The notes under the pieces: model-generated
Told to the model about the DNA's origin: nothing
Databases searched by the model: none
Seen by the model: the letters and a program-made list of their open reading frames with translations, nothing else
From: VRUE01 sp963824215
Lineage (GTDB): Bacteria > Actinomycetota > Thermoleophilia > Solirubrobacterales > 70-9
Direction: 5' to 3'
DNA: 64,000 nt
Assembly (NCBI GenBank): GCA_963824215.1
Contig: CAWGOE010000004.1
Location: 1-64,000 of the forward strand
Part shown: piece after piece, positions 34,287-43,195 of the stretch
Position numbering within the stretch: the first letter of the stretch is position 1
How the letters are laid out: each line of letters begins with the position of its first letter
Program-made: the position numbers and the translations under genes

Positions 34287-35414
34287 GTGAGAGCACAGTC
34301 GAGCTCCAAGGCAGCGATTGCGGACCGGCTTGCGGCGGCGCGCCGCCGCACCTATGAGCTGATCGAGCCGCTCGACGACGAGCAGCTCAACCGCGTCTAC
34401 TCGCCGATCCTCAGCCCGCTCGCCTGGGACCTGGGCCACATCGCCAACTTCGAGGAGCTCTGGCTGGTGCAGACGATCGGCAAGCGCGAGCCGCTGCACG
34501 GCGAGCTCGGTCGCTTCTACGACGCGATCGAGAACCCGCGCAAGAGCCGCGGCGAGCTGCCGATCCTGCGCGACGCCGAGCTGCGCGCCTACCTCGCCGA
34601 CGTGCGCGAGCGCGCCCTCGAGGTGCTGGGAGAGGTGGAGATTGGCGCCGATGTAGACGATCCCCTGCTGCGCGAAGGCTTCGTCTACGAGATGCTGCTC
34701 GCGCATGAGCAGCAGCACAACGAGACGATGCTGCAGCTCTTGCAGATGGTCGATGGCTACCAGCCCCTCAACGACGCAGACCTCGGCCCCGCCGCGTCCC
34801 CTGCGCCGCCCGGCGCGGAGCTGGTCGCGATGAAGGGTGGCGAGTACGAGATCGGCGCTCCGAGCACCGGCTTCGCCTACGACAACGAGCGACCCCGCCA
34901 CAGCGTCGCACTCGGTTCATTCGAGATCGATCGCAGCCCCGTCACCAACGGCGCCTACCTTGCCTTCGTCGAAGAGACCGACGCCGAGCCCCCTCTCTAC
35001 ATCGAGCGCGACAGCGGCGATGGTTGGGTCCGCACGGCGATGGGACGTCGGGACCCAGTCGACCCCTCCCAGCCCGTGGTCCACGTCTCCTGGCACGAGG
35101 CCGACGCCTTCGCCCGCTGGGCCGGCAAGCGCCTGCCGACCGAGCACGAGTGGGAGGCGGCGCGTCCGCGCCTGCACGCGGTCGGCCAGGCCTGGGAGTG
35201 GACGTCCTCCGACTTCCTCGCCTACCCGGGCTTCGAGCCATTCCCCTACCCCGAGTACTCCGAGGTCTTCTTCGGCGACGAGTACAAGGTCCTCCGCGGC
35301 GGCGCCTGGGCAACCGATCCCGACGTGATCCGGCCCAGCTTCCGCAACTGGGACCTACCGCAACGGCGCCAGATCTTCGCCGGCTTCCGCTGTGCAAGGG
35401 ACGCTGGGCAATGA
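34287..35414 (+). CDS. egtB: Ergothioneine sulfoxide synthase EgtB
   Basis: The 375-aa protein joins an N-terminal DinB-like domain to a C-terminal formylglycine-generating-enzyme-like domain (GGEYEIGAP, ERPRHSVALGSFEIDRSPVTN, LRGGAW). With a GTG start at 34287 the three iron ligands fall at His51 (DLGHIANFEE), His140 and His144 (HEQQHNET). His51 coincides with the numbering I recall for the mycobacterial enzyme, which supports this start. It links a sulfur donor (gamma-Glu-Cys or Cys) to trimethyl-histidine using O2. The stop overlaps the egtD start (ATGA). egtA, egtC and egtE are not visible here. Confidence 0.88.
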   Translation: MRAQSSSKAAIADRLAAARRRTYELIEPLDDEQLNRVYSPILSPLAWDLGHIANFEELWLVQTIGKREPLHGELGRFYDAIENPRKSRGELPILRDAELRAYLADVRERALEVLGEVEIGADVDDPLLREGFVYEMLLAHEQQHNETMLQLLQMVDGYQPLNDADLGPAASPAPPGAELVAMKGGEYEIGAPSTGFAYDNERPRHSVALGSFEIDRSPVTNGAYLAFVEETDAEPPLYIERDSGDGWVRTAMGRRDPVDPSQPVVHVSWHEADAFARWAGKRLPTEHEWEAARPRLHAVGQAWEWTSSDFLAYPGFEPFPYPEYSEVFFGDEYKVLRGGAWATDPDVIRPSFRNWDLPQRRQIFAGFRCARDAGQ

Positions 35415-36399
35415 ACCCCGGTGCCGCCGCAGAGGCGATCGAGATCGAGGTGCGCTTGCGCGCCGATGGCGGCTTGGCGATGGCGCGCGACATCCGCCTC
35501 GGCCTCACCGCCAAGCCCAAGGAGCTTGCGCCCAAGTACTTCTACGACGAACGCGGCTCGCAGCTCTTCGAGCAGATCACCGAGCTCGAGGAGTACTACC
35601 CGACCCGCGCCGAGCGCGAGATTCTCGGCGAGCGCTCGGCCGAGATCGTGGCCGCGGCCGGCGAGCCGGGGACGCTGGTCGAGCTCGGGTCCGGCTCAGC
35701 GGCAAAGACGCGTCACCTGCTGAGCGCGATGCGCGATGCCGATTGCCTCGCCACCTACGTCCCCGTCGACATCTCCGAGCAGATCACTCACGAAACCGCC
35801 GAGCTGCTGGTCGAGGAGTACCCGGGGCTAGCCGTGCGCGGCTTGGTCTGTGACTTCGAGCACGATTTGGAGCGGATCCCCAACGGTGGTGGCGGGCGCC
35901 TCGTCGCTTTCCTCGGTGGCACGATCGGCAATCTTTATCCCGACGCCCGCCGCGACTTCCTCCGCCGCATAGCGGCGCTGCTCGAGCCCGGGGACCGGAT
36001 CCTGTTGGGTACCGATCTGGTCAAGGATTCCGCGCGGCTCGAGGCGGCCTACAACGACTCCCGTGGGGTCACGGCGGCGTTCAACAAGAACGTGCTCACG
36101 GTGCTCAACCGTGAGCTGGGGGCGACTTCGACCTCAATCTCTTCGAGCACGTGGCGCGCTATGACGCCGACGCGGCGCGCATGGACATCCGCCTGCGCTC
36201 GCTTGCCGACCAGACCGTGCGGCTCGACGGACTCGACCTGACTGTGCGCTTTGGCGCCGAGGAGGAGATGCGGACCGAGATATCGGCCAAGTTCACTCGC
36301 GATGGGCTCGAGGAGATTTACCGAGAGGCGGGCCTGCGCCCCGACGGCTGGTTCACCGACGCTGCAGGGGACTACGCGCTGAGCTTGGCGTCGGTTTAA
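35411..36399 (+). pseudogene. egtD: Histidine N-alpha-methyltransferase EgtD, frameshifted
   Basis: EgtD methylates histidine to hercynine (trimethyl-histidine), the substrate of EgtB. The first frame (35411 to about 36120) has the SAM site LVELGSGSAAKTRHLL, FLGGTIGNLYP, and then AFNKNVLTVLNRELGA. There the expected continuation DFDLNLFEHVARYD lies in the neighbouring frame and runs to a normal C-terminus at 36399 (RTEISAKFTRDGLEE is present). One base is missing within or next to a five-G run at 36118-36122. The span is 989 nt, one short of a multiple of three; restoring it gives 329 aa, near the usual ~320. This may be a sequencing or assembly error, or a real recent mutation. Any product from the first frame alone lacks the histidine-binding C-terminus. 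Confidence 0.85.
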
Positions 36400-36444
36400 A
36401 GTCTCGGACCGTGGATACCCGGGGGAAGATCGAGGAGGACCAAA

Positions 36445-37731
36445 TTGAGCCTTGACGTCTACCTTTACGGGGAGCGCGTTGGAACCCTGTTCCCCGCAGG
36501 AGACAACGACTACAGACTTGCCTACGACCCAGAGACGGTGGAGAGAGTCGGACCTGGAAAAGCGCTGCTTAGCAACTCGCTGCCCGCCCGCCCCGAGCCC
36601 TACAGCGCCGAGGCCACTCGCGCCTATGTCGAGGGCCTGCTGCCCGAAGGAGCGCGCCGCACCAGAATGGGCCGCGAGCTCGACCTTGACGCGGCCGATG
36701 GCTACCTGCTGCTCGCCGAGCTCGGTCAGGACTGCCCGGGGGCGGTCACGTTCCTTCCGGCCGGCGAGCCCTTACGTACGCCTGAGCCTGATTCCCTCGC
36801 CTGGCTGAGCGATGACGAACTGGCGGAAGTGGTCAAGCCGCCCCCGCCGCGCTTCTTCAGCGACGAGCGCCAACAGCGGATGCGCTTCGTCTTACCTGGC
36901 CTCCGCCACAAGCTCAGTCTCGTGCGCGATGAGGCTGGCGACCGCTGGGCCTGGCCGGAGGCGGGCGCGCCGAGCACGCACGTAATCAAGCCGGAGACCG
37001 GTGAATACCCCGAATACGTCGCGAACGAGATGTTCTGCATGACCGTCTGTCGTCAGGTCGGCCTGCCGGTCGCGAAAGCGACGGTCGAGCAGATAGGCGG
37101 TCGCAGTTGCCTTGTCTCTCCCCGCTATGACCGGGTGGTTGGAGAGGGCGGCCGCGAGGTGAGGCGCCTGCATTGCGAGTCCTTCTGCCAGGCGCTGGGG
37201 ATCGCGCCGGTTGCCGATGAGGAGAGCGAGGAGGGCGAAGCACCGGGGTGGACCGAAGCACGCGGTCTGCTCAACGCGGTCAGCCGCCCCGACGAAATAG
37301 TCAACCTGCTCACCGCCGCCTTTTGCAACTACATCCTTGGCAACGGGGACGCCCACGGCAAGAACTTCGCCCTGATCGACCGCGATAAGACGTCGCTCTC
37401 GGGCGGGGAGAGGAAATGGCGCTTGGCGCCGCTCACCGACCTTACTTCGACGGTCGTCTACGACGACCCGATCCACCACGGGCTGGTGATCTCCGAGGAG
37501 TACCAGGAAACGTCGTACCTGCTCGAACTGGCTGAAGTCTGCGAAGAATGCGAGTTCGACTTCGAAGTGCTGCGGGGCTTGGCATCGACGACGGCGACGC
37601 GGGTCGGGATGGCGGTGGAGACGATCGCGACGCGCTCCAAGAAGGAAGGCTGGCACCGGCCGATCGTCGACAAAATCGTCGAACTCGCCGCCGACCGCTC
37701 CTTCGGTCTAGGCGCCGAGGTCGAGTACTAG
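36445..37731 (+). CDS. HipA-family kinase without adjacent HipB
   Basis: The 428-aa protein (TTG start, GAGGAGG ribosome site) is a full-length HipA-like kinase. It has the N-terminal subdomain 1 (DVYLYGERVGTLFP), the KLSLVRDE region, HVIKPETGEYPEYVANE and the catalytic loop NYILGNGDAHGKNFAL, followed by LAPLTDLTSTVVYDD. It belongs to a different subgroup from the HipA at 16761, which lacks subdomain 1 in this form. No XRE antitoxin gene is visible on either side (46 bp upstream is the end of egtD; downstream is an opposite-strand oxidoreductase). It may be solitary or partnered elsewhere. Confidence 0.85.
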   Translation: MSLDVYLYGERVGTLFPAGDNDYRLAYDPETVERVGPGKALLSNSLPARPEPYSAEATRAYVEGLLPEGARRTRMGRELDLDAADGYLLLAELGQDCPGAVTFLPAGEPLRTPEPDSLAWLSDDELAEVVKPPPPRFFSDERQQRMRFVLPGLRHKLSLVRDEAGDRWAWPEAGAPSTHVIKPETGEYPEYVANEMFCMTVCRQVGLPVAKATVEQIGGRSCLVSPRYDRVVGEGGREVRRLHCESFCQALGIAPVADEESEEGEAPGWTEARGLLNAVSRPDEIVNLLTAAFCNYILGNGDAHGKNFALIDRDKTSLSGGERKWRLAPLTDLTSTVVYDDPIHHGLVISEEYQETSYLLELAEVCEECEFDFEVLRGLASTTATRVGMAVETIATRSKKEGWHRPIVDKIVELAADRSFGLGAEVEY

Positions 37732-37852
37732 GCCTCGACCGCTGCAAACCGGCGCATCTCGGGGTCCTCGGTCGCTCCGGTCGGGTCACGCACGGGAGTG
37801 CGCTCCCCTCCCGTCGCTCCCTGCGTCCCCCGACCTGCTTGGTTTTCGCGGT

Positions 37853-38785
37853 CTAGGGGGCCAATGCGGCGATCGTCTCCGCCAGCGCATCCGGCGGCAC
37901 GATCGGGGTGAGGATCGGCAGCGTTACGCCGCCGGCGACGAAGGCGTCGAGGCGCTCGCGCATTTGCTCGGGGGTGCCGAAGATGAACATGTCCTCGATT
38001 AGCTCCCAGGGCGCCGCTGCGGCCGCCGCCTGGCGGTCGCCGGACTCCCAGGCGGCGACCATCGGGTCGATCTGATCGCCGTAACCGAGCCAGCGGTAGA
38101 AGGCGGCGTAGACGGGGACGGTGATGTAGGAGGAGAACATGAAGCGGGCCAGCGGCTCGACCGCATCGCGCTCGCCCGGCAGGCAGAAGAAGCGACAGAG
38201 CAGCTCGAAGCCCTCTGGCGCGCCCTCGAGTTGAGCGGTGACCCTAGGTAGGCCGGCCAGTGGCAGGAAGTTGGTGAAGGCGCCGTCGGCCCGCTCGACC
38301 GCCAGCTCGAGCATCTTGCCGCGCAACGCCGCGAGCACGATTGGCACCCGCTCGGCCGGCGCGGCCTCCAGCTTGAAGCCGCTCGCCGTGCGCTCGCCTT
38401 CGAGTGCCGTGCGCAGGAACTCGACGGTCTCGCGCACCTTGCTCAGCGGCCGCTCGAAGGGGATCCCGTTCCAGCCTTCGACGATGCGGTCCGAGGACGA
38501 GCCGATGCCGAGCACGAAGCGCCCGCTAGAGGCGTCGGCCAGCGCCGCGGCCTCCTGTGCCAGCAGCGCCGGCCCGCGCTGGAAGACGCCGACGACGCCG
38601 GTCCCCAGCCGCGCCCGCTCGGTCCAGGCGGCGCTCAGGGCGAGCGGCGTGAAGCCGTCCGGCCCGTTCGTCTCGCCGCTCCAGAAGTCGGTGTAGCCGG
38701 CAGCCTCGGCCCGCCTGACGTGCTCCTCGTGCGCGCTCAGCGGCGTCATCGGCAGCGGCAGCGTCAGTCCCCATCTCTGAGCCAT
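37853..38785 (-). CDS. LLM-class F420-dependent-type oxidoreductase
   Basis: The 310-aa protein begins QRWGLTLPLPMTPLSAHEEH and carries YTDFWSGETNGPDGF and SSGRFVLGIGSSSDRIVEGW, typical of luciferase-like F420 enzymes. The C-terminus has FGTPEQMRERLDAFVAGGV, common in this group. ATG at 38785 is taken as the start; a longer upstream extension is Arg/Gly-rich and not family-like. It is divergent from glpX. Substrate unknown. Confidence 0.84.
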   Translation of the reverse strand: MAQRWGLTLPLPMTPLSAHEEHVRRAEAAGYTDFWSGETNGPDGFTPLALSAAWTERARLGTGVVGVFQRGPALLAQEAAALADASSGRFVLGIGSSSDRIVEGWNGIPFERPLSKVRETVEFLRTALEGERTASGFKLEAAPAERVPIVLAALRGKMLELAVERADGAFTNFLPLAGLPRVTAQLEGAPEGFELLCRFFCLPGERDAVEPLARFMFSSYITVPVYAAFYRWLGYGDQIDPMVAAWESGDRQAAAAAAPWELIEDMFIFGTPEQMRERLDAFVAGGVTLPILTPIVPPDALAETIAALAP

Positions 38786-38919
38786 GCGGCGAGAACATAC
38801 ACCGCCACCTCCTCCGCTTCGCGTCCGGGGGTGGCGGCTGCGCGCCATATCGGCCACGCTCGCGAGGAATCAGATCGTGACGCTCGCTAATCGGTTCGTC
38901 ATGGATAGGCTGCCGGGGA

Positions 38920-39915
38920 ATGCCCGATTCGCCGCAGAAGCCGGACCGCAACCTCGCTCTCGAGCTGGTGCGCGTTACCGAGGCCGCCGCCCTGGCCGCG
39001 GCGCGCTGGGTTGGTCGCGGCGACAAGATCGCCGCCGACCAGGCGGCGGTGGATGCGATGCGCTTCGTTCTTGACTCGGTCTCGATGGACGGCGTCGTCG
39101 TCATCGGCGAGGGCGAGAAGGACGAGGCGCCGATGCTCTACAACGGCGAGCAGATCGGCGACGGCAGCCCGCCCGTGGTCGACATCGCCGTCGACCCGCT
39201 CGAGGGGACGCGGCTCTGCGCTCTCGGCATGCCCAGCGCCCTTGCCGTGATCGCGCTCGCCGAGCGCGGCACGATGTTCGACCCCGGCCCCTGCGTCTAC
39301 ATGGAAAAGCTGGCCGGCGGCGAGGAGATCGCCGACCTACTCGACCTCGACCGGCCACTGCCGGAGACGCTGAAGCTGATCGCCGAGCGCAAGGGCGGCA
39401 CGGTTGGCGATGTGACCGTGGTGATGCTCGACCGCCCCCGTCACGAGGAGGCGATGAAGGAAGTGCGCGAGGCGGGCGGGCGGATCCGCCTGATCACCGA
39501 CGGTGACGTCTCGGCCGCATTGCTCGCGGTCAGCGACCGCTCGCCTGTGGACCTGCTCTGGGGAATCGGCGGCACGCCGGAGGGCGTCCTTTCCGCCGCG
39601 GCGCTGAAGTCGATGGGCGGTCAGCTGCTCGGCCGCCTCTGGCCGCGCAACGACGAGGAGCGTAGCGCCGCCGTCGACGCCGGCTACGACCTCGACAACG
39701 TCCTGACAGCCGACGACCTCTGCTCCGGCGACGACGTCTTCTTCTCCGCCAGCGGCGTCACCGACGGCGACGTCCTGCAGGGCGTCCGCTACCGCGGCGC
39801 CGGCGCCAGCACCGAATCGCTGGTGATGCGCTCGCGCTCCGGCACGGTGCGCCGGGTCCACGCGCGCCACGATCGCTCGAAGCTGCGCGCGGTCATCGGC
39901 GAGCGTTACGGCTGA
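38920..39915 (+). CDS. glpX: Fructose-1,6-bisphosphatase class II (GlpX)
   Basis: The 331-aa protein has the GlpX hallmarks: RGDKIAADQAAVDAMR, the metal-binding IGEGEKDEAPML and DPLEGT motifs, then ITDGDVSAAL and WGIGGTPEGVLSAAAL. GlpX dephosphorylates fructose-1,6-bisphosphate in gluconeogenesis and is the usual (often only) FBPase of actinobacteria. Length matches the family. It is followed 24 bp later by an F420-type oxidoreductase on the same strand. Nothing looks abnormal. Confidence 0.94.
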   Translation: MPDSPQKPDRNLALELVRVTEAAALAAARWVGRGDKIAADQAAVDAMRFVLDSVSMDGVVVIGEGEKDEAPMLYNGEQIGDGSPPVVDIAVDPLEGTRLCALGMPSALAVIALAERGTMFDPGPCVYMEKLAGGEEIADLLDLDRPLPETLKLIAERKGGTVGDVTVVMLDRPRHEEAMKEVREAGGRIRLITDGDVSAALLAVSDRSPVDLLWGIGGTPEGVLSAAALKSMGGQLLGRLWPRNDEERSAAVDAGYDLDNVLTADDLCSGDDVFFSASGVTDGDVLQGVRYRGAGASTESLVMRSRSGTVRRVHARHDRSKLRAVIGERYG

Positions 39916-39939
39916 TCGTGGTCGGGTAAGGAAGCCGGC

Positions 39940-40797
39940 ATGGACGTAGGGGTCGCACTTCCGAATGCTGTGCCAGGCGCCACCGCGACGCAGATGACCG
40001 AGTGGGCGCGACGGGCAGAGGCCCGGGGTTTCTCGACGCTGGGGACGATCGATCGCGTTGTCTACGACAACTACGAGCCGCTGGTCGCACTGGCGGCGGC
40101 CGCTGCGGTCACCGAGCGGATCGGCCTCTCGACGACGGTCCTGCTGGCGCCGCTGCGCACCAACACGGCCGAGCTGGCCAAGCAGGCGCGCAGCGTCAAC
40201 GCGCTCTCCGATGGGCGCCTCACCCTCGGCATCGGCCTCGGCGCCCGCGACGACGACTACGAGGCGAGTGGGGTCGAGCTGCGTGGCCGCGGCAAGCGCC
40301 TCGACGCGATGCTGGAAGAGATGAAGGAGATCTGGGCTGGGGACGAGGTCGGACCGACGATTGCGAGCGCGCCCCGCCTGATCGTCGGTGGTCACGCCGA
40401 CCCCGCTTACACCCGCGTCGCGCGCCTCGGCGATGGCTGGATCGCGGCTGGCTCGGGTGCCGACCAAGCTCGCGTGGGAGCCGAAAAGGCGAGGGCAGCC
40501 TGGCGTGAGGCGAGCCGCGAGGGCGAGCCGCACATCATGGCGCTCGCCTACTTCTCGCTCGGCGAGCGGGCCGAGGAGGACGTGCGAGAGAACCTCATGG
40601 ACTACTACGCCTGGCTCGGCGAGGACATCGCCCGGATGATCGGCGATAGCGCCGCCAAAGACGCCGAGACGGTCGCCGAGTACGTCTCCGCTTACGAAGA
40701 GCTCGACTGCGACGAGTTGGTCTTCTGCCCCAGCTCCGCCGATCCCCAGCAGGTCGACCTGCTCGCCGACGCCGCCGGCATCAGGCGCGACGGTTGA
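39940..40797 (+). CDS. LLM-class F420-dependent-type oxidoreductase
   Basis: The 285-aa protein starts MDVGVALPNAVPGATATQM and shows the luciferase-like pattern: LGTIDRVVYDNYEPL, STTVLLAPLRTN, LSDGRLTLGIGLGARDDDY and a Gly-rich RLIVGGH strand. Members use F420 or FMN; the substrate is unknown. It is the third member of the family in this window and the shortest. It probably shares transcription with glpX and converges with the NTF2-like gene at 40801 (3-bp gap). Confidence 0.84.
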   Translation: MDVGVALPNAVPGATATQMTEWARRAEARGFSTLGTIDRVVYDNYEPLVALAAAAAVTERIGLSTTVLLAPLRTNTAELAKQARSVNALSDGRLTLGIGLGARDDDYEASGVELRGRGKRLDAMLEEMKEIWAGDEVGPTIASAPRLIVGGHADPAYTRVARLGDGWIAAGSGADQARVGAEKARAAWREASREGEPHIMALAYFSLGERAEEDVRENLMDYYAWLGEDIARMIGDSAAKDAETVAEYVSAYEELDCDELVFCPSSADPQQVDLLADAAGIRRDG

Positions 40798-40800
40798 GAG

Positions 40801-41235
40801 TCAGTCCAGCAAGCCGACCTGGCGCAGGATCGAGACCGAGTCCGAGTAGACGTCCTTGCGCTTGACCAGGCCGTCCTCGAAGGGGATCGAGTCGATCCCG
40901 TCCCAGCTGATCGTGCGGCCGGTCGGCGCTGCCTCGAGGTCGCCCCGCCGCATCGGGTTCGAGTGCGTCGCGGTCGCGGTCCACTCCTGCACGACCAGCC
41001 CCTCGCGCACGTAGAGCCGCTGCGTCTCGAACTTCAGGTCAGGCCAGGCGGTGAAGATCGAGGCGATGTGCTCGCGGACGTCTGCGCCCGTCGCCGACTC
41101 GCCGGCGGTGTGGTTGGCGAAGACCATGTCCGGCGCGTGCATCGCCACGATCGCGTCGAGGTCCTGCGCGTTCCAGGCGTCGTTGTAGCGGCCGATCGCC
41201 TCGGTGAGGCTCTCGATCGAGTCGGCGTCGCTCAT
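40801..41235 (-). CDS. SnoaL/NTF2-like protein
   Basis: The 144-aa product has the NTF2-like cone fold pattern: RYNDAWNAQDLDAIVAMHAPD, an anchoring Ala-rich helix, HIASIFTAWPDLKFE, and VVQEWTATATH. It resembles ester cyclase/SnoaL-like proteins, a broad group including isomerases, hydrolases and non-enzymatic binders. ATG at 41235 (MSDADSIE) is preferred to GTG at 41244. It is divergent from the amine oxidase at 41259, only 23 bp away, so the two share a promoter region. Confidence 0.75.
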   Translation of the reverse strand: MSDADSIESLTEAIGRYNDAWNAQDLDAIVAMHAPDMVFANHTAGESATGADVREHIASIFTAWPDLKFETQRLYVREGLVVQEWTATATHSNPMRRGDLEAAPTGRTISWDGIDSIPFEDGLVKRKDVYSDSVSILRQVGLLD

Positions 41236-41258
41236 GCCGACCACTTTATGTTGTTCGC

Positions 41259-42614
41259 ATGCTGTCGGTCGACGTTGCGGTAATCGGGGCGGGGCTTTCG
41301 GGGCTGCGGGCGGCGCGGGAGCTCGCCGACGCCGGTCGCGAGGTGGTCGTGCTCGAGGCGCGTGACCGGGTTGGCGGGCGGCTGCTCAACGCGACGCTGG
41401 GCGATCGGGTGGCCGTCGACGTCGGTGGCCAGTGGGTCGGCTCAGACCATGTCCGGGTCCAGCGGCTCGCCGCCGAGCTCGGAATCGAGATCTTCCCCCA
41501 GCACGGCGCCGGCCGCAACCTGCTCGACCTCTATGGCAAGCAGCATCGCTACCGCGGCACGATTCCGCGCGTCGACCCACGCGGCCTCTGGGACCTCTTC
41601 ATCGTTCGCCGCCGCCTCCATCGCCTGGCGCGGGTTGTCGGCGCAGAGGAGCCCTGGGCAGCCGAACGCGCAGCCGAGCTCGACAACGAGACCCTTGCCG
41701 AGTGGTGTGAGCGCAACGTGCGCAGCACGATCGCCCGCGATCTATTGGGTCTGGCGACGCGCACGGTCTGGGGCGAGGCTCCCGAGCAGCTCTCGATGCT
41801 CCACGTCCTCTTCTACGTCGCCGCCGCCGGCAACTTCGACAAGCTGATCGACACCAAGGGTGGTGCTCAGCAAGACCGCCTCGACGGTGGCGCCCAGCTG
41901 CTGCCGCTCGGCCTCGCCGACTCGCTCGGCGAGCGAGTGCGTCTCGGCGCCGCAGTGCGGCGGATATCCGATCACGGTGACGGGGTTCGGATCGCGGCCG
42001 ACGGAGTCGAGGTCGAAGCCGAGCGGGTAATCGTCGCCGTCCCCCCGGCGATTGCCGCCCGGATCGAGATCGACCCCCTGCCGCCGGGCCGCCCCGAGTT
42101 GGCCGAGCGCCTGCGACCCGGCGCCCTGACCAAGTGCATGGCGCTCTACGAGAAGCCTTTCTGGCGCGGCGATGGGCTGAGCGGCGAGGCGGTCACCGAC
42201 GCCGGGCCGGTCACCCTCACCTTTGACAGCTCACCCCGCGATGGCTCAGCCGGCGTGCTGCTCGGCTTCGTCGGCGGCCCGGAGGCGCGCGAGCTGGCCG
42301 CGCTTCCCGTCGCCGCGCGCCGTGCCCCCGTCCTCGCCTGCTTCGAGCGCCTCTACGGGCCACGTGCCGCGCAGCCGCTCGACTACGCCGAACAGACCTG
42401 GACCGAGGAGGAGTTCTCCGGCGGCGGGCCGACCTCGAACTTCGGCCCGGGCGGCTGGACCGCGTGCGGCCCGGCGCTGCGCGAGCCCTGCGGCCGTGTC
42501 CACTGGGCCGGTACCGAGACGGCGACTGTATGGAGCGGATACATGGAGGGAGCGCTCCAGGCCGGCGAGCGCGTCGCGTCCGAAGTGCTGGAAAGCGGCC
42601 GCACAGTGGGTTAG
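41259..42614 (+). CDS. Flavin-containing amine oxidase
   Basis: The 451-aa protein has the FAD dinucleotide-binding motif VAVIGAGLSGLRAARELADAG followed by VLEARDRVGGRL and DVGGQWVGSDH, as in monoamine oxidases. Later come LDGGAQLLPLGLADSLG, VIVAVPPAIAARIEIDPLPP and the C-terminal flavin-contact region GRVHWAGTETATVWSGYMEGAL. These enzymes oxidise amines to imines, releasing H2O2. Some members oxidise polyamines or amino acids; the exact substrate cannot be told. Confidence 0.87.
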   Translation: MLSVDVAVIGAGLSGLRAARELADAGREVVVLEARDRVGGRLLNATLGDRVAVDVGGQWVGSDHVRVQRLAAELGIEIFPQHGAGRNLLDLYGKQHRYRGTIPRVDPRGLWDLFIVRRRLHRLARVVGAEEPWAAERAAELDNETLAEWCERNVRSTIARDLLGLATRTVWGEAPEQLSMLHVLFYVAAAGNFDKLIDTKGGAQQDRLDGGAQLLPLGLADSLGERVRLGAAVRRISDHGDGVRIAADGVEVEAERVIVAVPPAIAARIEIDPLPPGRPELAERLRPGALTKCMALYEKPFWRGDGLSGEAVTDAGPVTLTFDSSPRDGSAGVLLGFVGGPEARELAALPVAARRAPVLACFERLYGPRAAQPLDYAEQTWTEEEFSGGGPTSNFGPGGWTACGPALREPCGRVHWAGTETATVWSGYMEGALQAGERVASEVLESGRTVG

Positions 42615-42659
42615 GGTCGCTCTACCACTCAGTTTCCCCCACCAGAACGGAGTTCCCGC

Positions 42660-43169
42660 ATGGCTTACGAGATGAAGATCCGTGGCACGCAGGACGAGGT
42701 GAAGATCCGCAGCCCCTGGGCCGCCGCCCTGCTGCCGATCATCACCCTCGGCATCTACCACTTGGTCTGGTGGTACAAGATCAACCGCGAGCTGCGCGAC
42801 TACGGTCAGGCCAAAGGCTATGACCTCGGCCAGAACCCGACCAACTCGGTGCTGGCGCTCTTCCCCGGTGGCCTCATCATCGTGCCGGCGCTGATCACCT
42901 ACTGGCGCGGCACCAAGCGCGTCATGGGCGCCTCGCGCCTGGCCGGCAAGGAGCCGCTCAACGGCTGGATCGCGATCATCCTCTACCTCCTGCTGGCGCC
43001 GGGGCTGTGGGCCTACATCCAGGTCTCGCTCAACGACGTCTGGCGCGAGGAAGCCGAGGCCCTGCCCGGCAACGAGCTGCCGCCGAGCGCATCTTCGGAG
43101 CTGCCGCCGCCGCTATCGCAGGAGCAGCCACCCGCGACGCCGCCGGAGCAACAGCCGCCTTCGCCCTAG
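42660..43169 (+). CDS. DUF4234 membrane protein
   Basis: The 169-aa protein contains RSPWAAALLPIITLGIYHLVW, which is typical of DUF4234, with WWYKINRELRDYG. Three or so hydrophobic segments follow (~18-37, ~62-80, ~100-120). The last ~40 residues are Pro/Gln/Glu-rich and probably unstructured. Function of the family is unknown. The upstream sequence preceding ATG 42660 is CAGAACGGAGTTCCCGC, a modest ribosome site. Confidence 0.8.
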   Translation: MAYEMKIRGTQDEVKIRSPWAAALLPIITLGIYHLVWWYKINRELRDYGQAKGYDLGQNPTNSVLALFPGGLIIVPALITYWRGTKRVMGASRLAGKEPLNGWIAIILYLLLAPGLWAYIQVSLNDVWREEAEALPGNELPPSASSELPPPLSQEQPPATPPEQQPPSP

Positions 43170-43195
43170 GCGCCTACCCCTAGACTCGGGGGGGC

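Noticed and set aside
37733..37852. Minus-strand frame resembling a protein C-terminus (EDPEMRRFAAVEA) before the stop at 37733
   Set aside because: Possible remnant, but too short and low-complexity to assign; could be a GC-rich coincidence.
38800..38836. CCGCCACC / GGTGGCGG hairpin between divergent oxidoreductase and glpX
   Set aside because: Short GC-rich arms are expected by chance here and the position is upstream of both genes, so it is no terminator.
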